Origin: an uncultured Mycoplasmatota bacterium
Lineage (GTDB): Bacteria; Bacillota_I; Bacilli_A; RF39; UBA660
Length of the DNA stretch: 12,609 nucleotides
Assembly (NCBI GenBank): GCA_947645535.1
Contig: CANSDD010000046.1
Coordinates: 1-12,609 of the forward strand
Direction of reading: 5' to 3'
Of the stretch, positions 6,485 through 12,609 are shown piece by piece. A model generated the notes under the pieces. It did no database searches and was not told the DNA's origin. It was given only the letters and a program-made list of their open reading frames with translations. The position numbers were made by a program, and so were the translations under genes. The number at the start of each line of letters is the position of its first letter. Position 1 is the first letter of the stretch.

Positions 6485-7957
6485 ATGAAAAAAATTTCAA
6501 AAGAGGCAAAAGAAAATATTGAAATAATTAAGCTAGCAACTGGCAATAGTCCAGATACAGCTACAAGAACAATAAAAATTGGTTTAAAACATATTTCATA
6601 TATCTATTTTGAAAGTGTTAGTAGTGATGATAAAATCAGCAATTTTATTATGAAAAGTATTAGTGATGACGTAAAATATAACAAAACAGAAACTTTTTTT
6701 ACTAGTCTTTTAAAAAGATTAGAAAATACGATTCCTAATAGTAAACTCACTACTGCAAATGATTTTGATAGTATTTTCTATTATTTATCTTCAGGATTTA
6801 CTTGTATTTTTGTGGATGGTAGTAATGAGGCAATTATATTAGAAACAAGAACGAAATTAGATAGAGGAGTTACAGAATCTACATCTGAGCCAGTTATTCG
6901 TGGCCCAAAAGATAGCTTTACCGAAAATCATAATATGAACCTAGGTCTTATTCGTAAAAGAATTAAAGATCCTAATCTTTGGTTTAAAGAGGTAACAGTT
7001 GGAAGAAGAAGTAAAACAAAAGTTGCGATTGCTTACATTAAAGATATTGTAGAACTTAAAAGAGTGAATGATATTGAAAAGAAATTGAAACAAATAGATA
7101 TTGATGCAATTTTAGATAGTGGTTATATTAGAAAATTTTTAGAGGGAAAACAACGCTCTACTTTTCCACAAATGATTACAACTGAAAAACCTGATATGGT
7201 ATGTGGAGAATTATTAGATGGAAAACTTGCAATTATTGTTGAAAATACACCATTTGTACTAATTACTCCTGCAACACTAATTAGTTTTTTACACGCACCT
7301 ACTGATTATTATGAAAAAGCCTCAAATGTAACATTTTCTAGAATTCTTAGAACTCTTGCTTTTTTCATTACAATTATCACACCAGCTTTATATATTGCAC
7401 TAACCACATTTAATCATGAGCTAATTCCAGATGAGTTTTTAATTTCTATTGCTATGCAACAACAAGGTGTTCCTTTTCCAACTGTAATTGAAGTATTGCT
7501 TTTTGGAATTACTTTTGAAGTACTTAGAGAAAGCGACTTAAGAGCTCCTAGTGCAGCTGGAACAGCTATGAGTATTGTAGGAGCACTTGTTCTTGGTGAC
7601 GCAGCAGTCTCAGCTGGTGTTGTTTCCCCTATTGTTGTTATTATTGTTGCTGTTACATCAATTTGTGAAATGGCCTTTTCAGATATTGATATGATAAATG
7701 CTCTTAGAAGTTGGAAAATCATTTTTATATTTACATCTATGTTTATGGGACTCATTGGCTTTTTAGTTGCTATGCTTATTTTAATTATTAAACTTGTTAG
7801 TCTAGAAACATTAGACGTTCCTTATCTTGCTCCTTTTAGTCCAATTGACATTAGAGCTTGGAAAGATAGTATTATTAAATTTCCAGTCAATCGTTTAACT
7901 AAACGTCCAAGATATTTAACAGACAAAAATCAAACTAGATTAAAGGAGGACAAATAA
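6485..7957 (+). CDS. Spore germination protein GerA family (A subunit of germinant receptor)
   Basis: A 490-residue A subunit of a GerA-type nutrient germinant receptor in the inner membrane of spores, close to the family's usual ~480-500 residues. Residues 1-~275 are the cytosolic N-terminal region, with the family hallmark GPKDSFTENHNMNLGLIRKRIKDPNL (139-164; compare GPR-x-GFTE in relatives). Membrane segments lie near 288-308, 360-398 (several, containing SIVGALVLGDAAVSAG) and 411-440; the block PFPTVIEVLLFGITFEVLRE (330-349) is diagnostic. The C-terminal tail from ~455 is cytosolic and basic. The ATG at 6485 lies 6 nt after GAGGG, whereas the ATG at 6479 directly abuts it, so the later one is chosen. 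It is first in an operon with the C and B subunits. The germinant cannot be inferred. Confidence 0.93.
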   Translation: MKKISKEAKENIEIIKLATGNSPDTATRTIKIGLKHISYIYFESVSSDDKISNFIMKSISDDVKYNKTETFFTSLLKRLENTIPNSKLTTANDFDSIFYYLSSGFTCIFVDGSNEAIILETRTKLDRGVTESTSEPVIRGPKDSFTENHNMNLGLIRKRIKDPNLWFKEVTVGRRSKTKVAIAYIKDIVELKRVNDIEKKLKQIDIDAILDSGYIRKFLEGKQRSTFPQMITTEKPDMVCGELLDGKLAIIVENTPFVLITPATLISFLHAPTDYYEKASNVTFSRILRTLAFFITIITPALYIALTTFNHELIPDEFLISIAMQQQGVPFPTVIEVLLFGITFEVLRESDLRAPSAAGTAMSIVGALVLGDAAVSAGVVSPIVVIIVAVTSICEMAFSDIDMINALRSWKIIFIFTSMFMGLIGFLVAMLILIIKLVSLETLDVPYLAPFSPIDIRAWKDSIIKFPVNRLTKRPRYLTDKNQTRLKEDK

Positions 7958-9142
7958 ATGAAACTTAAGATTATCATTATACTTTCTTTCTGCTTCTTTT
8001 TAACTGGATGTTGGAATTATAGAGAACTTAGTGATTTAAGTATTTCAACTGGAATGTCTATTGATAAAGAAGGCGATGAATATCGAGTTGGAATGCTTAT
8101 ATCAAATGCTAAAAAAGTAGAAGGAAATTCTAAAGAGGGAGAATCTCAGACAATTGTGTTAGATGCAAAAGGAAAAACTATATTAGAAGCACTTAAAAAT
8201 ATTGAACTTACGAGTCCAAAAGAGCTCTATATAAGACATTTACTAGTAATTGTTATATCAGAAGAAGTGGCTGAAGAAGGACTTGAAGAAATTTTAGATT
8301 ATTTACTAAGAGATCCACAATCCAGAAAAATGTTTTATCTTATTCTAGCACGTGATTGTAAAGCCAAAGATACCTTAAAAATCTTATCGCCATTAGAAGC
8401 TTTTCCATCTCAAAGTATTGCAACTAATATAGAAGAAACATTTCGCTTACAAGCAACAATGACAAAAGTTACTTATAATTCTTTTTTAGGTGATTTATTA
8501 GAACCTGGAAAAGATCCTTATGTAAATAGTGTTTTAATTGAAGGCTCTACCAAAGATGGTGAAAAAGAAGATAACTTAAAACAAACTGAACCAGATACAG
8601 TAATCAAAATGGGAACAGCTGGAATCTTTAGACAGGATAAGTTAGTCGGCTTTACTAGTAAAGATGAAAATAGAGGCTTAAATTTATTAATTGGAAATAT
8701 AGGAATTATGTATACAGTTTTTGATTATGCTGAAAAACCAATATCAATTACACTACCAAGTGTAAAAACAGAAACAAGTATGAAAATGCGAAATAATAAA
8801 CCTGTTATAGAAGTTAGTATTAAAGCTGTTGGTAGTATTAATGAAATCAATAGTGATGCTGATTTAGAAGATCCAAATGTGATTAAAGATATTGAAAAAG
8901 CAACTGCAAAAGAATTACAAAAATATACTGATAGTGCAATAAAGATGGCAAAACAATATCAAAGTGATGTATTTGGATATGGCAGTTTAATTCATAAAAG
9001 TAATCCAAAATACTGGGCAAAAGTAGAAAAAAATTGGAATAGTAATGAGTTTTTAGATTTAGAAGTTAATGTACAAATCAAAATTACATTAGAGAACAAA
9101 GGCTCATTAGAACAAACAATTAAGGAGGGCATTCATGAATAG
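7958..9142 (+). CDS. Spore germination lipoprotein Ger(x)C family (C subunit)
   Basis: A 394-residue GerC-type subunit. A hydrophobic signal (residues 4-15) ends in the lipobox LTGC, making Cys18 the lipidated residue after signal peptidase II cleavage; WNYREL right after it is typical of the family. Residues ~19-200 form the N-terminal GerAC region (SGMSID-like start, IRHLLVIVISEE), and ~215-390 the C-terminal domain beginning around TAGIFRQDKLVGF. It should sit on the outer face of the inner spore membrane and bind the A and B subunits. The ATG follows directly after the gerA stop, with AAAGGAGGA 7 nt before it, so translation is probably coupled. It overlaps the next gene by 8 nt. Confidence 0.93.
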   Translation: MKLKIIIILSFCFFLTGCWNYRELSDLSISTGMSIDKEGDEYRVGMLISNAKKVEGNSKEGESQTIVLDAKGKTILEALKNIELTSPKELYIRHLLVIVISEEVAEEGLEEILDYLLRDPQSRKMFYLILARDCKAKDTLKILSPLEAFPSQSIATNIEETFRLQATMTKVTYNSFLGDLLEPGKDPYVNSVLIEGSTKDGEKEDNLKQTEPDTVIKMGTAGIFRQDKLVGFTSKDENRGLNLLIGNIGIMYTVFDYAEKPISITLPSVKTETSMKMRNNKPVIEVSIKAVGSINEINSDADLEDPNVIKDIEKATAKELQKYTDSAIKMAKQYQSDVFGYGSLIHKSNPKYWAKVEKNWNSNEFLDLEVNVQIKITLENKGSLEQTIKEGIHE

Positions 9143-10235
9143 AAAAAAGTTAAGAATGATAGAAATTTGTTGTTTATATTATTTTATTATAAGAGCAAGT
9201 TTCTTAGGAGTTACTTCTAGCAATATCATACACTTAGCTAGACAAGATAGTTGGATTTCTATTATTGTTGGAACAATTCTTGGACTAATTCCACTTTCTA
9301 TATTTTTATATGTTAAAAATCATTATCCAGATGATACTATTTTCTCTATTACAAAAAAATTATTTGGAACAGTAATTGGGAAAATAATCAATACTATTTT
9401 AGTAATTGGAATTAGTTTTATTATTATAATTACTTTCTATAATATGATTGGATTTATATCATCACAATATTTACATAGAACTCCAACAATTGCAATAGGA
9501 ATTATGTTTATTCTTGTTATTGTATACATTTTGACAAAAGGAATTAATGTGATTGCTAGAACACAAGTTGTATTACTCTATTTTGGAATTTTATTATTTT
9601 TGTTTGCATATTTTGGATTAACAAAAGAAATAAAGTTAGATAATATTAAACCAATTTTAGAGTTTGGGTGGTCTCCAATATTAAAAGGAAGTATATCATA
9701 TATTGCATTTAATACATTACCATTATTTGTTCTAACAGCTATTCCTAAAAATTATGTATTTGACAATAAGCATTATAATAGAAATGTTATCATTACTTAC
9801 TTTCTAAGTTCTATAACTTTAATGCTTACTACTTTCTTTATTATTTCTATATTTGGTCCACACCTTGCCCTTCTTTATCAATACCCAGAATATCATCTTT
9901 TAAAGTTAATTAACATTAGTGGTTTTATCTCACGTGTAGAAGGTATTATTGCTTTACATTGGTTATTTGATTTATTCTCTTTTATTGTTATGGGTTTATA
10001 TTTTATTATTAAATATATAAAAGACGATTTCAAAATGACAGATAAAATAACTAATTATGCAATTATTACTTTATCTATTATACTTTTATTTGCAGTAGAA
10101 CATATCTTTAAAAATAATACAATTGCGAATTTTATTATTTTACATTATTCCCCTTCTATATGTTTTGGATTTCTATTTTTTATTCCTCTTATTATTTTTG
10201 TACGAGTATTATTTAAAAACAAAAAAGTTTCTTAA
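9135..10235 (+). CDS. Spore germination permease GerB family (B subunit, APC superfamily)
   Basis: A 366-residue integral membrane protein of the GerAB/endospore permease family (PF03845), related to amino-acid transporters of the APC superfamily, matching the usual ~365 residues and about ten membrane helices. Features include the first helix after a basic start (residues 9-30), a long helix pair near 85-150, and the characteristic motif YPEYHLLKLINISGFISRVEG before a Trp-rich helix (residues ~253-285). This subunit is thought to carry the nutrient-binding pocket in known receptors. Its ATG lies inside the end of gerC, with AAGGAGGG just upstream within that gene, indicating coupled translation. 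The order A-C-B differs from the A-B-C of B. subtilis gerA but is known in other spore-formers. Two hairpins follow the stop. Confidence 0.92.
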   Translation: MNRKKLRMIEICCLYYFIIRASFLGVTSSNIIHLARQDSWISIIVGTILGLIPLSIFLYVKNHYPDDTIFSITKKLFGTVIGKIINTILVIGISFIIIITFYNMIGFISSQYLHRTPTIAIGIMFILVIVYILTKGINVIARTQVVLLYFGILLFLFAYFGLTKEIKLDNIKPILEFGWSPILKGSISYIAFNTLPLFVLTAIPKNYVFDNKHYNRNVIITYFLSSITLMLTTFFIISIFGPHLALLYQYPEYHLLKLINISGFISRVEGIIALHWLFDLFSFIVMGLYFIIKYIKDDFKMTDKITNYAIITLSIILLFAVEHIFKNNTIANFIILHYSPSICFGFLFFIPLIIFVRVLFKNKKVS

Positions 10236-10283
10236 TTATTCTCAACAGATTTAAACAATTATGTAATAAGCAAAATATTGAAT

Positions 10284-10314
10284 AAAAAAAGTCTCACATC
10301 TTCTATAAGTGAGA
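10284..10314 (-). terminator. Second minus-strand terminator between gerB and the convergent gene
   Basis: TCTCAC (10292-10297) and GTGAGA (10309-10314) make a 6-bp stem with an 11-nt loop. On the minus strand it is followed by C and seven T residues (complement of 10284-10290). It would back up the nearer terminator at 10348-10378 for the minus-strand gene and shield the ger operon from antisense read-through. Confidence 0.55.
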
Positions 10315-10347
10315 ATGAATTGATAATAAATTAGCAAAAAATTTCAA

Positions 10348-10378
10348 AAAAAGTAGCTTTATAAAAAAGTTACTTTTT
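10348..10378. terminator. Bidirectional terminator between gerB and the convergent tail-anchored-protein gene
   Basis: Arms 10348-10360 and 10366-10378 form a 13-bp stem with one G-T wobble and a 5-nt loop. T-rich tracts flank it in both readings (TTTTTACTTT on plus, TTTTTTTGAAATTTTTT on minus). The right arm reaches into the stop codon of the minus-strand gene (10377-10379), so the hairpin forms right at the end of that reading frame. It can end both convergent transcripts. Confidence 0.65.
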
Positions 10379-11174
10379 ACTTTAATATCCAAAATATTAC
10401 ACAAGTTGTAAATATAACTAATAAGACAAAAATTAAAATATTCATTAGTTTATCATTTTTCTTAATATTTTTACTCATTTCTTGTAATTCTTCAAAATCT
10501 TCATCTTTAAAATTTAAATTAGAAGTAAAAAACGATTGATCCATATTTTTCTTATCATCATTTTCATCATCCAAGAAATTATCATCTTTTAATACCTTTT
10601 TTTCCTCTTCTAAAGCTTTCCTAATTGCAGATGAATCTCCTACCATTGTATCAGATTTTAATTCATCTAATAAACCTAAACTCAATTCTTGATCTCCTAA
10701 TTTATTTAACATACTTGTATTTGTAATTGTATGAATTAGCTCTTTTAATTCCTCTTCCTCATCTTCTGGCAACTCTTTTTTAGAACTTTTTAATGTATCA
10801 TAAGCAGGTACATCTATTTTATGATATGTTTTTTTTGCTGGTTCTTTTCTTTCACTTTTCGCTTTTGTTAAAATGTCTCTTATGTCATAACTTTTATCAT
10901 CATCTTGTTCAAAAGAATTATCAACCATATTACTATCTGTTAAAGGTTTTGATATTGTTCTTGTTACTCTCTCTTTTTTAGAATCATCTCTTGTTTTTAA
11001 TAACTCTTTAATTTTTGAAATATCAATTTCATTTGGTTTTAACGTTGTAGCAATTCCTTCAATATTACTATATTCATCATTTTCATAGATTTTTTGATAT
11101 AAATCAGCATTTTTTCTAGTTCGTCTACTGGTTTCTGTGTCTACTTCATAATATCGTTCCATTCTGCTCTTCAC
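10377..11174 (-). CDS. Acidic, probably tail-anchored membrane protein of unknown function
   Basis: I do not recognise this 265-residue protein. It has no N-terminal signal; residues 243-264 form a single hydrophobic helix ending one Lys before the C-terminus, which suggests a tail anchor with the body in the cytosol. The N-terminal part is charged, with an RRTRKNADLYQKIY segment (17-30) and short predicted amphipathic helices (about 50-61, 97-110, 141-174, 183-196, 225-238) separated by low-complexity acidic linkers such as PEDEEEE (136-142) and DDENDD (202-207). There are no recognisable enzymatic motifs, and its only Cys (258) is in the anchor. Start: GTG at 11174, preceded by GAGGTGA at good spacing; the ATG at 11162 is too far from it. 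It converges on the ger operon and is divergent from the ferredoxin gene. A scaffold or division/sporulation-associated role is a guess. Confidence 0.8.
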   Translation of the reverse strand: MKSRMERYYEVDTETSRRTRKNADLYQKIYENDEYSNIEGIATTLKPNEIDISKIKELLKTRDDSKKERVTRTISKPLTDSNMVDNSFEQDDDKSYDIRDILTKAKSERKEPAKKTYHKIDVPAYDTLKSSKKELPEDEEEELKELIHTITNTSMLNKLGDQELSLGLLDELKSDTMVGDSSAIRKALEEEKKVLKDDNFLDDENDDKKNMDQSFFTSNLNFKDEDFEELQEMSKNIKKNDKLMNILIFVLLVIFTTCVIFWILK

Positions 11175-11194
11175 GTTATCACCTCACTACTATA

Positions 11195-11203
11195 ATAATA
11201 ACA
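11195..11203 (-). promoter_or_regulatory. Possible extended -10 promoter of the tail-anchored-protein gene
   Basis: On the minus strand TGTTATTAT is an extended -10 (TG-n-TATTAT) about 20 nt before the GTG start. No good -35 is seen upstream, only an A-rich stretch that could act as an UP-like element. The facing ferredoxin promoter starts 28 nt away. Confidence 0.3.
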
Positions 11204-11230
11204 TATTTTATTTTTTTTTAAAAGTCTCTC

Positions 11231-11259
11231 TTGAATTTTTCTACCGTTTTTCATATAAT
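11231..11259 (+). promoter_or_regulatory. Sigma-A promoter of the ferredoxin gene
   Basis: TTGAAT (11231-11236), a 17-nt spacer and a perfect TATAAT (11254-11259). Transcription should start near 11266, immediately before or within the AGGAGG ribosome site at 11266-11271, so the leader is very short. This rules out upstream starts at 11231 (TTG) and 11258 (ATG). Confidence 0.75.
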
Positions 11260-11281
11260 GGAAAGAGGAGGAATTTATAAT

Positions 11282-11491
11282 ATGAAAAAAGTTAAAGTAA
11301 ATAAAAATGCTTGTATTAGTTGTGGAGCTTGCGCTGCAATGCTACCTAATGTATTTACTTTTGGTGATGATGATAAAGCTGAAGTAAAATTAGATGTTAT
11401 TCCAGAAGATTTGCAAGACGAAGTTATGGAGGCATTAGAAGGATGCCCTACTAACGCAATTGTAGAAGAAGCTCTTGATAAAGCTGCTTAA
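11282..11491 (+). CDS. fer: Small 4Fe-4S ferredoxin
   Basis: A 69-residue single-cluster ferredoxin, a soluble one-electron carrier resembling the Bacillus Fer type. Cys11, Cys14 and Cys17 in CISCGAC and the distant Cys55 in GCPTNAI provide the four ligands of one 4Fe-4S cluster; the position where two-cluster ferredoxins have a fourth clustered Cys-Pro is replaced by AAMLPNVF, as in the monocluster group. The C-terminal half is acidic, usual for partner binding. AGGAGG lies 10 nt before the ATG at 11282. It forms a monocistronic unit between its own promoter and a terminator that contains the stop codon. The redox partner is not encoded nearby. Confidence 0.9.
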   Translation: MKKVKVNKNACISCGACAAMLPNVFTFGDDDKAEVKLDVIPEDLQDEVMEALEGCPTNAIVEEALDKAA

Positions 11492-11517
11492 AAAATTAGA
11501 ATTTTTTCTAATTTTTT
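11490..11517. terminator. Shared bidirectional terminator of fer and rluB
   Basis: AAAAAATTAG (11490-11499) pairs with CTAATTTTTT (11508-11517) in a 10-bp stem with an 8-nt loop, followed by further T residues on the plus strand. The fer stop (TAA, 11489-11491) and the rluB stop (TAG, complement of 11508-11510) both lie in the arms, so only 16 nt separate the two genes. On the minus strand the T-run is the six T of the stem itself, so termination is probably stronger for fer. Confidence 0.75.
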
Positions 11518-12230
11518 TTTATTACATCATTATATAAAATTTTCACTTCTTTGGGACTAAGACGACGATATTCTCCTGATTTTAATCCACTTAAATCTAA
11601 AAAGCCAATTCTTTCTCTTTTTAATTTTAATACTTCATAACCTATTGCTTCAAACATTTTTTTTACTTGATGATTTCTACCTTCATGTATCGTTAATTCT
11701 ACAATAGATGTATTTGCTTTTTTATCATATTTTTTTAATTTTACTTTTCCTTTAGATGTTTTTTTTCCATCTATCATTATTCCACTACTTAATAGTTTTA
11801 AATGATTTGCCAGTACAAATCCTTTTACTTTTGCTACATAAACTTTATCTATCATATTGCTAGGATGAATTAGTGCATTTGTAAGTGCTCCATCATTTGT
11901 TAATAATAATATTCCACTTGTATCATAATCTAATCTTCCTACTGGATAAATACGTGTTTTTGTAGGAATTAAATCAACTACTGTTTTTCTATTTTTTTCA
12001 TCTTTTGTACTCGTAATAATTCCCCTAGGTTTATATAATAAATAATACTCTTTTTGTTCTTTATTTAATACATTGCCATTTATTGTTATTTCATCTTTAT
12101 CACTTACTTTTACACCAAGCTCTGTTATTATATTTCCGTTTACTTTTACATTTCCATTCTGAATAAGTTCTTCTGCCTTTCTTCTAGAACAATATCCATT
12201 ATTTGCTATCACTTTTTGTAGACGTTCCAT
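11508..12230 (-). CDS. rluB: Pseudouridine synthase, RsuA/RluB family
   Basis: A 240-residue RsuA/RluB-type enzyme that isomerises uridine to pseudouridine in rRNA. Residues 1-55 form an S4 RNA-binding domain (ERLQKVIANNGYCSRRKAEELI, then VKVNG). The catalytic domain begins with YLLYKPRGIITS (63-74) and contains PVGRLDYDTSGILLLTNDG (96-114), where Asp101 is the nucleophile; a later block HEGRNHQVKKMFEAIGY is also typical. The most likely target in Bacillota is the RluB site in 23S rRNA (U2605 in E. coli numbering), although 16S-specific RsuA cannot be excluded from sequence alone. The ATG at 12230 follows CAGGTGAT. It has its own sigma-A promoter and converges on fer. Confidence 0.9.
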   Translation of the reverse strand: MERLQKVIANNGYCSRRKAEELIQNGNVKVNGNIITELGVKVSDKDEITINGNVLNKEQKEYYLLYKPRGIITSTKDEKNRKTVVDLIPTKTRIYPVGRLDYDTSGILLLTNDGALTNALIHPSNMIDKVYVAKVKGFVLANHLKLLSSGIMIDGKKTSKGKVKLKKYDKKANTSIVELTIHEGRNHQVKKMFEAIGYEVLKLKRERIGFLDLSGLKSGEYRRLSPKEVKILYNDVIKKN

Positions 12231-12248
12231 AATATATCACCTGGACTG

Positions 12249-12277
12249 ATTATACATGAAATGCTATGAAAATGCAA
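12249..12277 (-). promoter_or_regulatory. Sigma-A promoter of rluB
   Basis: Minus strand: TTGCAT (12272-12277), a 17-nt spacer and a perfect TATAAT (12249-12254). Transcription should start near 12242, only a few nt before the ribosome site. It is one of three closely similar sigma-A promoters in the window (rlmD, fer, rluB). Confidence 0.72.
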
Positions 12278-12358
12278 ATAAAAAGAACGATTAGATTATA
12301 CCGTTTTTTTATCTTGAAAATTTATATTTCATTTGGTTACTACTTAGATTATAATAAA

Positions 12359-12382
12359 AGAAACCTACTTTGATAGATTTCT
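12359..12382 (-). terminator. Probable terminator of the right-edge gene
   Basis: AGAAA-c-CTA (12359-12367) pairs with TAG-a-TTTCT (12374-12382) with one internal mismatch and a 6-nt loop. On the minus strand it runs into CTTTTATTATA. It lies just beyond the stop of the minus-strand gene at 12389. A second, weaker hairpin (AACG/CGTT at 12286-12305) with a minus-strand T-tract could add to it. Confidence 0.5.
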
Positions 12383-12388
12383 CTTCAC

Positions 12389-12607
12389 TTAATTTTTTAC
12401 ACAATTACTTTGATATTCTAATATTTGTTCTTCTTTTAGTCCTGTTGCTTCAATAACTAGTGTCATAGCAATTCCTTTGCCTAATAATCTTATTGCTGTT
12501 TCTAATTTACCTGTCATGATTCCCCTTTTTTCACCACGTCTCTCTCCGATACTGATTCCTTCAAGTTTATAATTATGTGCTACATCTTCTAATGTCATTT
12601 GCTTCAT
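12389..12607 (-). CDS. Rpn-family nuclease/putative transposase, C-terminal part (incomplete)
   Basis: The last 72 codons of a gene that probably extends beyond the window. A charged, Gly-rich helical stretch (GERRGEKRGIMTGK) followed by AIRLLGKGIAMTLVIEATGLKEEQI is the usual C-terminal tail of Rpn/PD-(D/E)XK recombination-promoting nuclease family proteins, which are about 300 residues long; relatives show a similar ending of the form 'AxxLLxxGMSxxxIxxxTGLSxEEI'. The nuclease domain itself is not visible here. The ATG at 12605-12607 is likely an internal Met, and no ribosome site can be judged because the sequence ends. The call rests only on the tail. Confidence 0.5.
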   Translation of the reverse strand: MKQMTLEDVAHNYKLEGISIGERRGEKRGIMTGKLETAIRLLGKGIAMTLVIEATGLKEEQILEYQSNCVKN

Positions 12608-12609
12608 CT

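Noticed and set aside
7414..7755. Minus-strand open frame inside gerA
   Set aside because: It is antisense to conserved membrane segments of the A subunit and has no start signals.
10793..10981. Plus-strand open frame inside the tail-anchored-protein gene
   Set aside because: It is a shadow of the charged minus-strand frame and has no ribosome site.
11231..11281. Longer ferredoxin starting at TTG 11231
   Set aside because: The extra codons cover the -35, -10 and ribosome-binding sites; the ATG at 11282 has AGGAGG at proper spacing.

Overview
The window is AT-rich Bacillota-type DNA. Genes are compact, Shine-Dalgarno sites are strong (AGGAGG, GAGGTGA), several promoters are textbook sigma-A sites with 17-nt spacers, and there is a tricistronic spore-germinant-receptor operon. 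The source is therefore very probably an endospore-forming, Gram-positive, low-GC bacterium; nothing here places it to genus. TGA is used as a stop, so this is not a recoded mollicute. No rRNA, tRNA, CRISPR array, riboswitch or intact insertion sequence was found.

Layout. Positions 1-80 hold two back-to-back terminators, one for a gene off the left edge and one for the minus-strand gene that follows. Positions 163-3151 (minus) carry a membrane-anchored GH25 muramidase with an Ig-like domain and, upstream of it, a complete ABC exporter half-transporter. Positions 3303-5129 are a decayed accessory patch: a RhuM-family gene split by a small deletion and frameshift, a SAM methyltransferase pseudogene with five successive frameshifts, and a short GC-richer segment of unknown origin. 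Positions 5130-6362 (minus) encode a 23S rRNA m5U methyltransferase (RlmD/RlmCD type) with its own sigma-A promoter. Divergent from it, 6485-10235 (plus) is a tightly packed gerA-gerC-gerB operon. A convergent minus-strand gene (10377-11174) encodes an acidic, apparently tail-anchored protein of unknown function. Then come a 4Fe-4S ferredoxin (plus), an RluB-type pseudouridine synthase (minus, converging on the ferredoxin through a shared terminator that contains both stop codons) and, at the right edge, the C-terminal end of what looks like an Rpn-family nuclease.

How the genes relate. The three Ger proteins should form one inner-spore-membrane complex that senses nutrients: A and B are integral membrane proteins and C is a lipoprotein. 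RlmD and RluB are independent rRNA-modifying housekeeping enzymes, each with its own promoter. The muramidase and exporter are envelope proteins without an obvious joint function. The tail-anchored protein is the least explained intact gene. The decayed rhuM/methyltransferase patch is the clearest sign of past gene acquisition and loss. No convincing new multi-gene system is visible.
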